Positions 42,259 to 51,772 of a stretch of 64,000 bases of DNA are shown here, one piece after another (positions within the stretch are counted from its first letter, which is position 1; the number at the start of each line of letters is the position of its first letter). Below the pieces are notes generated by a model. It ran no database searches. It saw only the letters and a program-made list of their open reading frames with translations, and had not been told where the DNA came from. A program made the position numbers and the translations under genes. Source of the stretch: Marixanthotalea marina (GTDB taxonomy: Bacteria > Bacteroidota > Bacteroidia > Flavobacteriales > Flavobacteriaceae). The stretch is taken from the NCBI GenBank assembly GCA_018883545.1, contig JAHLEH010000001.1:434001-498000 (forward strand). The letters run 5' to 3'.

Positions 42259-44271
42259 ATGGCTTTAAATTCAAAAGTACCACAAGGTCCAATTAAAGAT
42301 AAATGGACTAACTATAAAGACCACATTAACTTAGTTAACCCAGCCAACAAAAGGCATATAGACGTTATAGTTGTTGGAACTGGTTTGGCTGGAGGATCTG
42401 CTTCTGCAACTTTAGCTGAATTAGGTTATAATGTTAAAGCATTTGCTTATCAAGATTCACCAAGAAGAGCGCATTCAATTGCTGCCCAAGGTGGTATTAA
42501 TGCTGCCAAAAATTACCAAGGAGATGGCGATTCTACGTATAGATTATTTTACGATACTGTAAAAGGAGGCGATTACCGTTCCCGAGAAGCTAACGTGTAT
42601 CGTTTGGCTGAGGTTTCGGCCAATATTATAGATCAATGTGTGGCACAAGGCGTACCATTTGCTCGTGATTATGGTGGATTGTTAGACAACCGTTCTTTTG
42701 GTGGTGTTTTGGTTTCTAGAACTTTTTATGCCAAAGGACAAACCGGTCAGCAATTATTGTTAGGAGCTTATTCAGCAATGAACAGGCAAATAGCAAGAGG
42801 TAAAATTGAAATGTTTAACCGTCACGAAATGTTAGATGTTGTAATCGTTGATGGTAAAGCGCGCGGTATTATTGCACGTAATTTGGTAACAGGTGAAATT
42901 GAGCGTCATTCGGCACATGCCGTCGTTATTGCTTCGGGTGGTTACGGTAATGTTTATTTCCTATCAACAAATGCTATGGGAAGTAATGCCACTGCCGCTT
43001 GGAAAATACATAAAAAAGGAGCCTTTTTTGCCAACCCATGTTATACACAGATTCATCCAACGTGTATCCCACGTTCAGGAGATTATCAATCAAAATTAAC
43101 GTTGATGTCTGAGTCACTTCGTAACGATGGACGTATTTGGGTGCCTAAAAACATGGATGATGTTTTAGCAATTCGAGAAGGTAAGAAGAAACCAACCGAC
43201 TTGTCTGAAGACGAACGCGACTATTATTTAGAGCGTCGTTACCCAGCCTTTGGTAACTTAGTGCCACGTGATGTTGCTTCGCGTGCAGCAAAAGAACGTT
43301 GTGATGCGGGTTATGGCGTAAATGCAACTGGGGAGGCTGTTTATTTGGATTTTGCTTCAGCTATAGAACGCTATGGAAAAGAGCAGGCCAAAATACAAGG
43401 AATAGAAAACCCTTCTAAAGAAAAAATCACAGAATTGGGTGAAGCTATTGTAGAAGCTAAATACGGGAACCTTTTTCAAATGTATGAAAAGATTGTAGAC
43501 GAAAACCCGTATAAAACACCTATGATGATTTATCCAGCAACTCATTATACCATGGGAGGCGTTTGGGTAGATTATAATTTAATGACCACCGTTAATGGTT
43601 TGTATTGCATTGGTGAAGCCAATTTCTCAGATCATGGCGCTAACAGGCTAGGAGCTTCGGCATTAATGCAAGGTTTGGCAGACGGCTATTTTGTCTTGCC
43701 ATATACCATTGGAGATTATTTGTCGCATGATATTAGAACAGGAAAAATACCAACAGACTCCAAAGAATTTGATGAAGCTGAAAAATCTGTTAAAGACAGA
43801 ATAGACTTTTTCATAAATAATAAAGGCACGCATTCTGTAGATTATTACCATAAAAAACTAGGTAAGATTATGTGGGACAAATGTGGTATGTCGCGTAATG
43901 AGCAAGGACTTAAAGAGGCAATGGCTGAGATTAAAGCATTGCGTGAAGATTTCTGGAAAAATGTGAAGGTTCCTGGAAGTGCCAATGAAATGAACCCAGA
44001 ACTAGAAAAAGCAGGGCGCGTAGCCGATTTCCTTGAGTTAGGAGAATTGTTTGCCAAAGATGCATTGAACAGAAATGAATCTTGTGGTGGACACTTTAGG
44101 GAAGAATCTGTAGAGTTGGAAGGAGAACAAAAAGGAGAGGCAAAAAGAAATGACAAAGACTATGCTTATGTGGCTGCCTGGGAATATAAAGGAGAACCTG
44201 CGGATGCTGTTTTACATAAAGAAGAATTAGAGTTTAAAGATATTGAACTGAAACAACGTTCATACAAATAA
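42259..44271 (+). CDS. sdhA: Succinate dehydrogenase flavoprotein subunit
   Basis: A 670-residue catalytic subunit of complex II (succinate to fumarate). The FAD-binding site is [20 protein letters not shown], followed by [20 protein letters not shown] (FAD-linking His region). Active-site parts are [20 protein letters not shown] and [14 protein letters not shown], with [20 protein letters not shown] near the FAD. Length and features match the Bacteroidota type. The downstream sdhB starts 10 nt later. Confidence 0.97.
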   Translation: MALNSKVPQGPIKDKWTNYKDHINLVNPANKRHIDVIVVGTGLAGGSASATLAELGYNVKAFAYQDSPRRAHSIAAQGGINAAKNYQGDGDSTYRLFYDTVKGGDYRSREANVYRLAEVSANIIDQCVAQGVPFARDYGGLLDNRSFGGVLVSRTFYAKGQTGQQLLLGAYSAMNRQIARGKIEMFNRHEMLDVVIVDGKARGIIARNLVTGEIERHSAHAVVIASGGYGNVYFLSTNAMGSNATAAWKIHKKGAFFANPCYTQIHPTCIPRSGDYQSKLTLMSESLRNDGRIWVPKNMDDVLAIREGKKKPTDLSEDERDYYLERRYPAFGNLVPRDVASRAAKERCDAGYGVNATGEAVYLDFASAIERYGKEQAKIQGIENPSKEKITELGEAIVEAKYGNLFQMYEKIVDENPYKTPMMIYPATHYTMGGVWVDYNLMTTVNGLYCIGEANFSDHGANRLGASALMQGLADGYFVLPYTIGDYLSHDIRTGKIPTDSKEFDEAEKSVKDRIDFFINNKGTHSVDYYHKKLGKIMWDKCGMSRNEQGLKEAMAEIKALREDFWKNVKVPGSANEMNPELEKAGRVADFLELGELFAKDALNRNESCGGHFREESVELEGEQKGEAKRNDKDYAYVAAWEYKGEPADAVLHKEELEFKDIELKQRSYK

Positions 44272-44281
44272 TTAAGGTATT

Positions 44282-45022
44282 ATGAATTTAACACTTAAAA
44301 TTTGGAGACAAAAAGACTCGAAATCTAAGGGTCAAATGGTAGACTATAAGGTTTCGGATATTTCAGAGCATATGTCTTTTTTAGAGATGATGGATGTTTT
44401 GAACGAACAGTTGGTAGCAAAAGGAGAAGAACCTGTAGCTTTCGATCACGATTGTCGTGAGGGTATTTGTGGTATGTGTTCTATGTATATAAATGGTGAG
44501 GCACATGGTCCAGATAGAGGCGTAACTACGTGTCAGTTGCACATGCGCATGTTTAAGGATGGCGACACCATTACTATAGAGCCATTTAGGGCAGCGGCAT
44601 TTCCTGTTATAAAAGATTTGGTTGTTGACAGAACGTCTTTTGACCGTATTCAACAAGCTGGAGGTTATATTTCCGTAAACACATCAGGTAACACGCAAGA
44701 TGCTAATGCCATTCCGATTTCTAAACATGCTGCTGATGAAGCAATGGATGCTGCAACCTGTATTGGCTGTGGTGCTTGTGTAGCTACGTGTAAAAACTCT
44801 AGTGCTATGTTATTTGTTGGTGCAAAAGTATCGCAGTATGCATTGTTACCTCAAGGACAGGTTGAAGCAGCCGATCGTGTAAGAAATATGGTTGCACAAA
44901 TGGATTTGGAAGGTTTTGGAAACTGTACAAATACTGGAGCTTGTGAGATAGAATGTCCTAAAGGTATTTCTTTAGAAAACATTGCTAGAATGAACAGGGA
45001 ATTGTTAAAAGCTTCATTCTAA
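44282..45022 (+). CDS. sdhB: Succinate dehydrogenase iron-sulfur subunit
   Basis: A 246-residue electron-transfer subunit of complex II. The N-terminal ferredoxin domain holds a [2Fe-2S] cluster ([15 protein letters not shown] plus TCQLH). The C-terminal domain has the [4Fe-4S]/[3Fe-4S] motifs [13 protein letters not shown] and [15 protein letters not shown]. It is followed by a strong terminator and completes sdhCAB. Confidence 0.97.
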   Translation: MNLTLKIWRQKDSKSKGQMVDYKVSDISEHMSFLEMMDVLNEQLVAKGEEPVAFDHDCREGICGMCSMYINGEAHGPDRGVTTCQLHMRMFKDGDTITIEPFRAAAFPVIKDLVVDRTSFDRIQQAGGYISVNTSGNTQDANAIPISKHAADEAMDAATCIGCGACVATCKNSSAMLFVGAKVSQYALLPQGQVEAADRVRNMVAQMDLEGFGNCTNTGACEIECPKGISLENIARMNRELLKASF

Positions 45023-45046
45023 TAAAAATTAAATATTGCAAACAAT

Positions 45047-45080
45047 AAAAAGAGCACCCTTATAAGGGTGCTCTTTTTAT
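45047..45080 (+). terminator. Rho-independent terminator of sdhCAB
   Basis: Perfect 10-bp stem AGAGCACCCT (45051-45060)/AGGGTGCTCT (45065-45074) with a 4-nt loop and a T-run. Confidence 0.92.
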
Positions 45081-45349
45081 TTATAAACATTTTGCAATAA
45101 CGTAAGAAACTAAAGTTCCAATAAGAACGTAGTTTCCCTTTCAGCTTATTATGTTCAAAAAGCGTTGAAACGTTGGAAGACAGATAAGTTTTAGGTGAAA
45201 ATTGATTTGGAAACTAGCTAGTTCTAAAAGGAAAGCCCTAGATAATAGCAACCTAGAGCCTCCCAATAATTCTCCCTAAGAACTAATTAATAGCGATGTA
45301 AATATATGCAAACAGACTTTTGTCTGAAATACGCATTTATGCGTATTTT
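45081..45349. other. Gene-free stretch between sdhB and the response regulator
   Basis: No plausible ORF or recognisable RNA gene lies in the 327 bp between sdhB and the regulator. Besides the sdh terminator it has, near its right end, two hairpins: CAGAC/GTCTG at 45313-45326 and a 9-bp stem at 45327-45348. The middle (45081-45310) shows no repeat that I can detect. Confidence 0.5.
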
Positions 45350-45351
45350 TT
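45327..45351. terminator. Hairpin at the 3' end of the response regulator gene
   Basis: Stem AAATACGCA (45327-45335)/TGCGTATTT (45340-45348), loop of 4. It lies directly after the minus-strand stop. The U-run is better on the plus strand than on the minus, so the direction of action is uncertain. Confidence 0.6.
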
Positions 45352-45979
45352 ACAGAAAATCTTTGTTTAAGTTGGCCCAAATAGGCAATGAAGCTGGTTT
45401 ATTGTCTAAGTTTAACTTGCTTATAATATTACTTCTGTGCTTATGAACCGTTTTTATTGAAATGGAAAGATCGTCGGCTATTTCTTTACTGGTTTTATTT
45501 TCAGCTATAATTTTAACTATTTTCAGTTCTGTTTTGGTGAGAGATTTTAATGGTTTAAGTTTTCCATTTTGTTCAGAACTGTTATGAGATGTAATTTCTT
45601 TGCTAAAATAAGGCTTGTTTTTTAAGGCGTTTTCTATACAGATTTCAATTTCTTCAACAGCAAATTCCTTAAGTATATAACCATATATGTTATAATTTTT
45701 TGCATTTAAAAAAAGAGATTCATCTTTATCAAATGTTGTTAAAATTACTTTTGTGGCGATGTTGTTTTTATGGCAAGCATCGGCTATTTCCAAGCCATTT
45801 TTTTCAGACATTTTAATGTCAACAATAGCGATGTCTGGCTTGTGCTTAACTATAAGGTTATAGGCAGTATTACCGTCTTTAGCGCTTCCAACAACATTGT
45901 ATTTTTTGGATGCCAAAAAGTGAGCCAGACCTTTTAACATGAGCAGATGGTCGTCTGCTATTACAATACTAAAACTCAT
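45350..45979 (-). CDS. Orphan NarL/LuxR-type response regulator
   Basis: A 209-residue two-component regulator. The receiver domain spans ~1-120 with acidic residues Asp9/Asp10, the phosphoacceptor Asp54 in IAIVDIKMSE, Thr near 82 (VILTTFD) and Lys in YILKEFA. The LuxR-type helix-turn-helix is at ~145-200 (LTKTELKIVKIIAENKTSKEIADDLSISIKTVHKHRSNII). No histidine kinase gene is nearby, so its partner is encoded elsewhere. The genes it controls cannot be told from this window. Confidence 0.93.
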   Translation of the reverse strand: MSFSIVIADDHLLMLKGLAHFLASKKYNVVGSAKDGNTAYNLIVKHKPDIAIVDIKMSEKNGLEIADACHKNNIATKVILTTFDKDESLFLNAKNYNIYGYILKEFAVEEIEICIENALKNKPYFSKEITSHNSSEQNGKLKPLKSLTKTELKIVKIIAENKTSKEIADDLSISIKTVHKHRSNIISKLNLDNKPASLPIWANLNKDFL

Positions 45980-46042
45980 TAACTTTTCAAGGATTAATTG
46001 CTAAAAAGCCTTAAAAGTAACACTTTTTATGAAAGTAAAGTC

Positions 46043-46483
46043 TTATGGTTTCAAATAAACGTATTTTTTTTCGTAATCTATTATTGCTTTGCCTTTATTT
46101 AAAATATCGGCACCTATAATACCGTGAACTGGTTTGGAGTTGTGGTTTTTAAGCGCGGTGTTAACATGGGTTAAGTTGAATAGTACAAGAACGGCCTTAT
46201 TGTGCTCCCATTTTCCAATTTTAACTTTGTTTTTACTGGATGATTTGGTTTCCATGTCCAAAGCACCCGCGCCGGCAGCTTTAATATCAGAATCCTCAAC
46301 ATCCAGCTTAAAAGTTTCAACAGCATCAAAGCCAACGCAGGAATTAGAGGCTCCTGTATCTAAAATAAACAGACCTTTTTTGCCATTAATAGAAGCTTTA
46401 ATTTCAAAATGGTTGGTTTTGGTTAAGTGTAATTTTACTTTTACATAGCCTCTGTCAAGAAGAAATTGCTGAAGTGATTGCAT
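46043..46483 (-). CDS. Retropepsin-like aspartic protease family protein
   Basis: About 146 residues without signal peptide. The active-site loop is ILDTGASNSCVGFD (DTGA), and the second family element is GIIGADILNKGKAIIDYEKK. The length fits one retropepsin half, so activity needs a dimer. ATG 46483 is chosen because the longer frame would overlap the divergent tatD start. A minus-strand TATCTTTG at 46500-46507 is a fitting -7 element with a leader of about 13 nt. A second, unrelated protein of this fold is the rimB-like gene at 4111-4536. Confidence 0.8.
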   Translation of the reverse strand: MQSLQQFLLDRGYVKVKLHLTKTNHFEIKASINGKKGLFILDTGASNSCVGFDAVETFKLDVEDSDIKAAGAGALDMETKSSSKNKVKIGKWEHNKAVLVLFNLTHVNTALKNHNSKPVHGIIGADILNKGKAIIDYEKKYVYLKP

Positions 46484-46554
46484 CTTATTGGTTTTTAGGC
46501 AAAGATAATGATGTAAAACAATTAATTTTACGGTATTAATTTTAATAAGATAGT

Positions 46555-47322
46555 TTGATAATAACAGATACACACACCCACCTATATAGCGAAGCGTTTG
46601 ATGATGATAGGGCTGAAATGATTAAAAGAGCTTTAGATGAAAAGGTGTCAAGATTTTTTATACCTGCTATAGATTCTACCTACACAGAATCTATGTTTCA
46701 ACTTGAAAAGGATTTTCCAGAGCATGTGTTTTTAATGATGGGCTTGCACCCAACACATGTTAAAGAAAATTATAAGGAAGAACTCAACCATGTAGAAAGC
46801 ATGCTTGGCAACAGAAAATTTTATGCAGTTGGCGAAATTGGTATTGATTTGTATTGGGACAAAAGTACACTTGAAATACAACAAGAAGCATTTAAACACC
46901 AAATAAAGTTGGCTAAAAAATACCAATTGCCCATAGTAATTCATTGTAGGGATGCTTTTGATGAAATTTTTGAAGTTTTAGAGGAAGAAAAAGGAAGCGA
47001 TTTGTTTGGTATATTTCATTGTTTTACGGGAACATTAGAGCAAGCCCACAAAGCTTTATCGTATAATATGAAATTAGGAATTGGTGGTGTTGTAACCTTT
47101 AAGAATGGTAAAATAGATCAATTTTTGTCCCAAATAGATTTAAAACATATTGTATTAGAAACCGATGCGCCTTATTTGGCACCTGTGCCCTTTAGAGGAA
47201 AAAGAAATGAAAGCGCTTATATAATTCATGTTTTAGAGAAATTGTCTAATATATATGGTGTAAGTCTAAAGGAAATAGCTTCGATAACAACCCAAAACTC
47301 CCAAGATATTTTTGGCTTATAA
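46555..47322 (+). CDS. TatD-family metal-dependent DNase
   Basis: A 255-residue TIM-barrel hydrolase. The start is TTG (46555), giving the canonical N-terminus MIITDTHTHLYSEAF with the metal site HTH. Other conserved elements are FLMMGLHPTHVKEN, AVGEIGIDLYWD (Glu), VIHCRDAFDE (His), IFHCFTGT and LETDAPYLAPVPFRGKRNE (Asp). TatD proteins degrade DNA 3'-5' in repair. It precedes the asparaginase gene, whose ATG is 4 nt after the stop. Confidence 0.95.
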   Translation: MIITDTHTHLYSEAFDDDRAEMIKRALDEKVSRFFIPAIDSTYTESMFQLEKDFPEHVFLMMGLHPTHVKENYKEELNHVESMLGNRKFYAVGEIGIDLYWDKSTLEIQQEAFKHQIKLAKKYQLPIVIHCRDAFDEIFEVLEEEKGSDLFGIFHCFTGTLEQAHKALSYNMKLGIGGVVTFKNGKIDQFLSQIDLKHIVLETDAPYLAPVPFRGKRNESAYIIHVLEKLSNIYGVSLKEIASITTQNSQDIFGL

Positions 47323-47326
47323 CTAT

Positions 47327-48358
47327 ATGAAACAGGACAAGCCCGTTATATTGTTAATTTACACAGGAGGCACTATAGGCATGGTAAGAGATCTCAAAAC
47401 AAATGCCTTGCGGGCATTTAATTTTGAAAACCTTCTAGACAAGATTCCAGAACTCCAACAGCTAAACTGCAACATAGATACGGTTTCATTTGAAAAACCC
47501 ATAGACTCAAGTAATATGAATCCTGGTTATTGGGTGCAGTTGGCAGAAATAATAGAAACCAATTATAAAGCATATGAAGGTTTTGTAGTGCTTCACGGTA
47601 GTGATACCATGAGTTATACAGCATCAGCTATGAGTTTTATGCTAGAGAATTTGACAAAGCCAATTATTTTTACCGGATCACAATTGCCTGTTGGGGACTT
47701 GCGAACCGATGCTAAAGAAAATTTAATAACCGCCATTCAATTGGCATCTTTGCAAGAAAACAATACACCCATTATTACAGAAGTGTGCCTATATTTTGAG
47801 TACAAGTTATACAGAGCTAATAGAACCACAAAAATTAATGCCGAAAACTTTGAAGCTTTTGCGTCTCCAAATTATCCAGAATTGGCAGAATCTGGTGTTC
47901 ATTTAAAAGTAAACAATACCTATTTATTAAAGCCTAAACCAAATAAGCCTTTAAAAGTACATAAGGTAATGGATACCAATATTGCACTTGTTAAGTTATT
48001 CCCGGGTATAAGTAAGGCCGTTATGGAGTCTGTTTTAAATACCATAGGTTTAAAGGCTGTAGTAATGGAAACATTTGGTGCGGGTAACTGCACAACGGAA
48101 GCGTGGTTTATTGAGTTGCTTAAAAATGCTATTTCCAAAGGAATTCATATAATCAATATAACACAGTGTATTAGTGGTACTATAAATATGGGACATTATG
48201 AAACCAGTAGTCAGCTAAAGGAAATAGGTGTTATTTCTGGAAAAGACATGACAACCGAGTCTGCTATTTGTAAGTTAATGCTTATTCTGGGACAGCAAGT
48301 AACTATTAAACAGTTTAAAGCGCACTATGAAAAGGCTTTATGTGGAGAATTGTCATAA
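47327..48358 (+). CDS. Type I (cytoplasmic) L-asparaginase
   Basis: A 343-residue enzyme hydrolysing asparagine to aspartate and ammonia. The catalytic Thr is Thr16 in YTGGTIGM, and the second active-site block is VVLHGSDTMSYTAS (Thr, Asp). Other features are TGSQLPVGDLRTDAKENL and AVVMETFGAGNCT. No signal peptide, consistent with the type I form. ATG 47327 is preferred over an in-frame TTG (47312) in the tatD gene. The stop lies 75 nt before tRNA-Ser. Confidence 0.93.
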   Translation: MKQDKPVILLIYTGGTIGMVRDLKTNALRAFNFENLLDKIPELQQLNCNIDTVSFEKPIDSSNMNPGYWVQLAEIIETNYKAYEGFVVLHGSDTMSYTASAMSFMLENLTKPIIFTGSQLPVGDLRTDAKENLITAIQLASLQENNTPIITEVCLYFEYKLYRANRTTKINAENFEAFASPNYPELAESGVHLKVNNTYLLKPKPNKPLKVHKVMDTNIALVKLFPGISKAVMESVLNTIGLKAVVMETFGAGNCTTEAWFIELLKNAISKGIHIINITQCISGTINMGHYETSSQLKEIGVISGKDMTTESAICKLMLILGQQVTIKQFKAHYEKALCGELS

Positions 48359-48433
48359 AATTAACTTTTAAAGTTTTAGGATTTAACAAATTTTTTGTTA
48401 TTTGCTCCACCAAAATTAAAAAGTACAGTATAA

Positions 48434-48521
48434 AGAGAGGTGGCCGAGTGGTCGAAGGCGCACGCCTGGAAAGTGTGTATACGCCAAAAGCGTATCGAGG
48501 GTTCGAATCCCTTCCTCTCTG
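48434..48521 (+). tRNA. tRNA-Ser (anticodon GGA)
   Basis: An 88-nt cloverleaf: acceptor stem AGAGAGG/CCTCTCT with G discriminator at 48521, D-arm GGCCGAGTGGTCGAAGGC, anticodon stem CACGC/GTGTG with loop CTGGAAA (anticodon 48468-48470), a long variable arm (TATACGC/GCGTAT) typical of type II tRNA, and T-loop GGGTTCGAATCCC. CCA is not encoded. It reads UCC and UCU codons. Confidence 0.97.
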
Positions 48522-48592
48522 CTGATATTTTTATTTTTAATTACATTTTTTTTATATCTTTAACACTTTAACTAATAAATTAAGATTTGAAC

Positions 48593-49363
48593 ATGAAAAG
48601 ATTATTTTCTATCCTAGCCGTATCAGGAATGATGGCTTTTGGAACTGTTAATGCAAATGCAACTACGACTACAAGTACAGCTGTAACCACGGTAGCTAGT
48701 GTAGCTCAAGATGATGCTCCCGCAGCAGAGGAGCTTGGATTTCACCAAGAATTGAAAAAGAGATTTATCGAGGGAGGACCTGGTTTTATGGGTATTGTAC
48801 TATTATGTTTAATACTAGGTTTGGCTATCGCTATAGAAAGAATTATCTTTTTAAACCTTTCAACAACCAACACTAAAAAATTAACTCAAGAAGTAGAAGA
48901 CGCTTTAGCTTCTGGTGGTGTTGATGCCGCAAAAGAAGTTTGTAGAAATACTAAAGGGCCTGTAGCTTCTATTTTCTATCAAGGATTGGATAGAACCGAT
49001 GAAGGTTTAGAGGCTGCTGAGAAAGCTGTTGTAGCTTACGGTGGTGTGCAAATGGGACAGTTAGAGAAAAACGTGTCTTGGATTTCTTTATTTATCGCTT
49101 TGGCCCCTATGTTAGGATTCATGGGTACGGTAATTGGTATGATTGATGCCTTCGATAAAATTGAAGCAGCAGGAGATATGAACCCAGCGTTAGTTGCAGG
49201 TGGTATTAAAATCGCCCTTTTAACAACAGTATTTGGTCTTATCGTGGCTATTATACTTCAAATATTCTACAACTATATTATTGCTAAAATAGATAGTATT
49301 GTTAATGATATGGAAGATGCTTCTATTACTCTTATGGATCTGTTAATCAGACAAAAGAAGTAA
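48593..49363 (+). CDS. exbB: MotA/TolQ/ExbB proton channel family protein
   Basis: About 256 residues, ATG 48593 (a TTG lies 6 nt earlier). An N-terminal hydrophobic signal or extra helix (residues ~1-26) precedes the typical three-helix ExbB core: ~60-83, ~155-180 and ~200-225, with the MLGFMGTVIGMIDAF signature around residue 175. It forms the proton-driven motor that energises TonB (or Tol-like) transport across the outer membrane, as needed by the two TonB-dependent receptors in this window. It is the first gene of the exb operon. No tonB gene is next to it. Confidence 0.93.
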   Translation: MKRLFSILAVSGMMAFGTVNANATTTTSTAVTTVASVAQDDAPAAEELGFHQELKKRFIEGGPGFMGIVLLCLILGLAIAIERIIFLNLSTTNTKKLTQEVEDALASGGVDAAKEVCRNTKGPVASIFYQGLDRTDEGLEAAEKAVVAYGGVQMGQLEKNVSWISLFIALAPMLGFMGTVIGMIDAFDKIEAAGDMNPALVAGGIKIALLTTVFGLIVAIILQIFYNYIIAKIDSIVNDMEDASITLMDLLIRQKK

Positions 49364-49411
49364 TTAGAATACCAAATCATTAACAAACAAACAAACAAAT
49401 ATTTAAGTATT

Positions 49412-49840
49412 ATGGGTTTACATAAAATATTAAAAATTGTAGCTATCATCCTTAGTGTTGTTGGGGCAGCATTAGCACTAACAATTGTTGCTGGAGATGA
49501 AGACACTGCAAGAAGTATGAGCGGTAATATGTTGGCAATAGCTTACATAGTTTTAGCACTTGTACTGGCACTAGTAGTAATATTTGTTATTAAAGGATTG
49601 TTTTCAGGAAACATCAAAAGGACTTTAATGTCGGCTGGTGCGTTTTTCGCAATCATTTTAGTATCATATATATTATCATCTGGAACAGATTTAGATTTAA
49701 CACCATTCAATAAAAAAGGATTAGGTATTACTGAGGCCATATCTAAGAACGTAGGTACAGGTTTAATAGCCTTTTATATCTTGGCATTTTTAGCAATTGC
49801 TTCAATGGTCTTTTCTGGATTTAAAAAAATATCTAAGTAA
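49412..49840 (+). CDS. Hypothetical membrane protein between exbB and exbD
   Basis: A 142-residue protein with four predicted hydrophobic helices (~6-28, 40-62, 70-90, 112-136). I do not recognise the family. It lies 48 nt after exbB and 2 nt before the first exbD, so it belongs to the operon. A gene of this size and place occurs in other flavobacterial exb operons as I recall, which suggests an accessory part of the motor; no function is known to me. Confidence 0.75.
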   Translation: MGLHKILKIVAIILSVVGAALALTIVAGDEDTARSMSGNMLAIAYIVLALVLALVVIFVIKGLFSGNIKRTLMSAGAFFAIILVSYILSSGTDLDLTPFNKKGLGITEAISKNVGTGLIAFYILAFLAIASMVFSGFKKISK

Positions 49841-49842
49841 TT

Positions 49843-50460
49843 ATGGCAAAAAGAGCAGCACCAGAAGTTAATGCAGGCTCCATGGCCGACATTGCCTTCT
49901 TATTATTGATATTCTTTTTGGTAACTACTACCATTCCTAAAGATTCTGGTATTAGTAGAAAGTTACCTCCTATAGATAATAGTGACCAAGAGCCTCCTAT
50001 TCTTAGAGAAAAGAATATCTTCAAGGTAATTATCAACCGTAGAGACCAGTTATTGGTAGAAGATGAAATAAAGGATATTAAAGATCTTAGACAAGCGGCC
50101 GTAGAGTTTTTAGACAATAATGGAGACGGCAGTTGCGAATTTTGTCAAGGCAAAAGAGATCCAGCGTCTTCCGATAATCCTATCAAGGCTGTTATATCAC
50201 TGGAAAATAACCGTGAAACAACTTATGCAGCTTATATAGCCGTACAAAACGAATTGGTGGCAGCATATAACGAATTAAGGAACAGAAGAGCTTTAGAAAT
50301 AGGGCCGCAAAGAGGTTTTCCAAATATGAATTTCGTTGAAATGCAAGAAGCTTCCAATAATGTACAATGGGTTGGTGATAAGGATAAGTTGAAAGAGGTA
50401 ATCGAACAAATTCAAGAAGAAATACCTCAAAAACTAGCAGAAGTAGCAGGTACCAATTAA
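49843..50460 (+). CDS. exbD: ExbD-type biopolymer transport protein, first copy
   Basis: A 205-residue single-pass membrane protein. The N-terminal helix carries the ExbD signature MADIAFLLLIFFLVTTTIP with the proton-relay Asp16, followed by KDSGISRKLPP and a periplasmic domain. Compared with E. coli ExbD (141 aa) it has an extra region with a C-x-x-C pair (SCEFCQGKRDP, near residue 101) and a long C-terminal helix. It forms the motor with ExbB. Confidence 0.93.
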   Translation: MAKRAAPEVNAGSMADIAFLLLIFFLVTTTIPKDSGISRKLPPIDNSDQEPPILREKNIFKVIINRRDQLLVEDEIKDIKDLRQAAVEFLDNNGDGSCEFCQGKRDPASSDNPIKAVISLENNRETTYAAYIAVQNELVAAYNELRNRRALEIGPQRGFPNMNFVEMQEASNNVQWVGDKDKLKEVIEQIQEEIPQKLAEVAGTN

Positions 50461-50480
50461 AAACAAAAAAACAAACAATT

Positions 50481-50966
50481 ATGGCTAAATTTAATAAGAA
50501 AAAGGATGGTGGTTTACCTCCAGTAAATACAGCAGCATTGCCAGATATTGTATTTATGCTCCTTTTCTTCTTTATGGTTGCTACAGTTATGAGGGAAGAT
50601 ACCCTTAAAATAACTAATACGTTGCCTTTGGCAAACCAAATAGAGAAGCTAGATAAGAGTAAGCCTATCAGTTATATTTACATTGGCAAACCTAGTGGTA
50701 ATTACACTAGTAAATTTGGAACAGAAGCAAGAATTCAGTTAAATGATGATTTTGCAGATGTAGATCAAATTATTCCCTTTATCAATGCCGAAAGGGCAGC
50801 GTTAAGGGAAGAATTAGTACCTTTTTTAACAGTATCGTTAAAAGTAGATAGAGAATCTAATATGGGTATAGTAGGCGATGTAAAACAAGAGTTAAGAGAA
50901 GCTAATGCTTTAAAAATTAACTATAGTACTGGTTCGGGTGATGCCTTATCCAATATGGACAAATAA
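50481..50966 (+). CDS. exbD: ExbD-type biopolymer transport protein, second copy
   Basis: A 161-residue paralogue of the preceding gene with TAALPDIVFMLLFFFMVATVMRED (Asp in the helix) and a shorter periplasmic part lacking the Cys pair. Two different ExbD proteins in one operon are common in Bacteroidota and may make a mixed dimer in the ExbB ring. A strong terminator follows. Confidence 0.93.
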   Translation: MAKFNKKKDGGLPPVNTAALPDIVFMLLFFFMVATVMREDTLKITNTLPLANQIEKLDKSKPISYIYIGKPSGNYTSKFGTEARIQLNDDFADVDQIIPFINAERAALREELVPFLTVSLKVDRESNMGIVGDVKQELREANALKINYSTGSGDALSNMDK

Positions 50967-50984
50967 TCTTTTATCTTAATAGAT

Positions 50985-51014
50985 CAAAAAGGTGCCCAAT
51001 GGGCACCTTTTTTT
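50985..51014 (+). terminator. Rho-independent terminator after the exb operon
   Basis: Stem AAAAAGGTGCCC (50986-50997)/GGGCACCTTTTT (51001-51012) with a 3-nt loop; the T-run continues to 51014. The next gene must have its own promoter or rely on read-through. Confidence 0.9.
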
Positions 51015-51079
51015 GTATTATATTTTCATATAGTAAAATGGTATATTTGTTATTCATTAATTCTTTATCTACTTTAAAT

Positions 51080-51772
51080 ATGAAATGGTTAAGTCTCTTC
51101 GTGTTGGTTATGTTTAGCTATGTTATATATGCACAAGAGACAAACAGTACAGAATTGGATTCTCTATATAGGGAAGACCAATTTTATCTCGGCGTTACTT
51201 ATAATGTGTTGGGAAATCAGCCTAGGGATTTATCGCAAAATGGATTTTCATTAGGATTTCATGCGGGTTTTATAAGGGACATACCTATAAACAAAGCTAG
51301 GAACGTTGCGATTGGTATTGGTTTGGGATATTCTACCAATTCATTTAACCAGAACATGCTTATATATAAAGACGATATGGGTGATATTGTGTATAGTGTA
51401 TTGGATGATGAAAACATTTCTTTTTCTAAAAACAAGTTTTCCCAGCATCTTATAGAAGTGCCCTTAGAATTTAGATGGAGAACATCTACCCCTGCTGATT
51501 ATAAATTTTGGAGAATTTATGCAGGTTTAAGAATTGGTTATGTGTTTACAAATACATCAAAGTTTATTGGAAGCATTGGGGAGTACAAATATAAAAACCT
51601 GGATAACTTCAATAATTTCCAATACGGTCTAAGTTTAAGTGCTGGTTATAACACGTGGAATCTCTATTTTTATTACGCTTTAAATCCTATTTTTAACAAT
51701 GAGGCTAAATATGGGCTAGAGCCATTAAAAATGAATGCTGTAAAAATAGGGTTAATGTTTTATGTTTTATAA
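51080..51772 (+). CDS. Outer-membrane beta-barrel (porin/PorT-type) protein
   Basis: About 230 residues with a Sec signal (~1-18, VIYAQ). Beta-rich with alternating aromatic and hydrophobic strands (FYLGVTYNVLG, NVAIGIGLGYST, FWRIYAGLRIGYVFTN, YGLSLSAGYNT) and a conserved EVPLEFRWRTS segment, as in 'porin family/PorT' proteins found next to exbD in many Bacteroidota. PorT proper belongs to the type IX secretion system; I cannot confirm that this is PorT. ATG 51080 is chosen because upstream in-frame ATGs lie in or near the terminator. The 3' end overlaps the convergent PAP2-like gene. Confidence 0.75.
   Translation: MKWLSLFVLVMFSYVIYAQETNSTELDSLYREDQFYLGVTYNVLGNQPRDLSQNGFSLGFHAGFIRDIPINKARNVAIGIGLGYSTNSFNQNMLIYKDDMGDIVYSVLDDENISFSKNKFSQHLIEVPLEFRWRTSTPADYKFWRIYAGLRIGYVFTNTSKFIGSIGEYKYKNLDNFNNFQYGLSLSAGYNTWNLYFYYALNPIFNNEAKYGLEPLKMNAVKIGLMFYVL

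Noticed and set aside
48340-48525. A 61-codon ORF over the tRNA region
   Set aside because: It runs through tRNA-Ser(GGA) and the end of the asparaginase gene; translation is an accident of the RNA gene.
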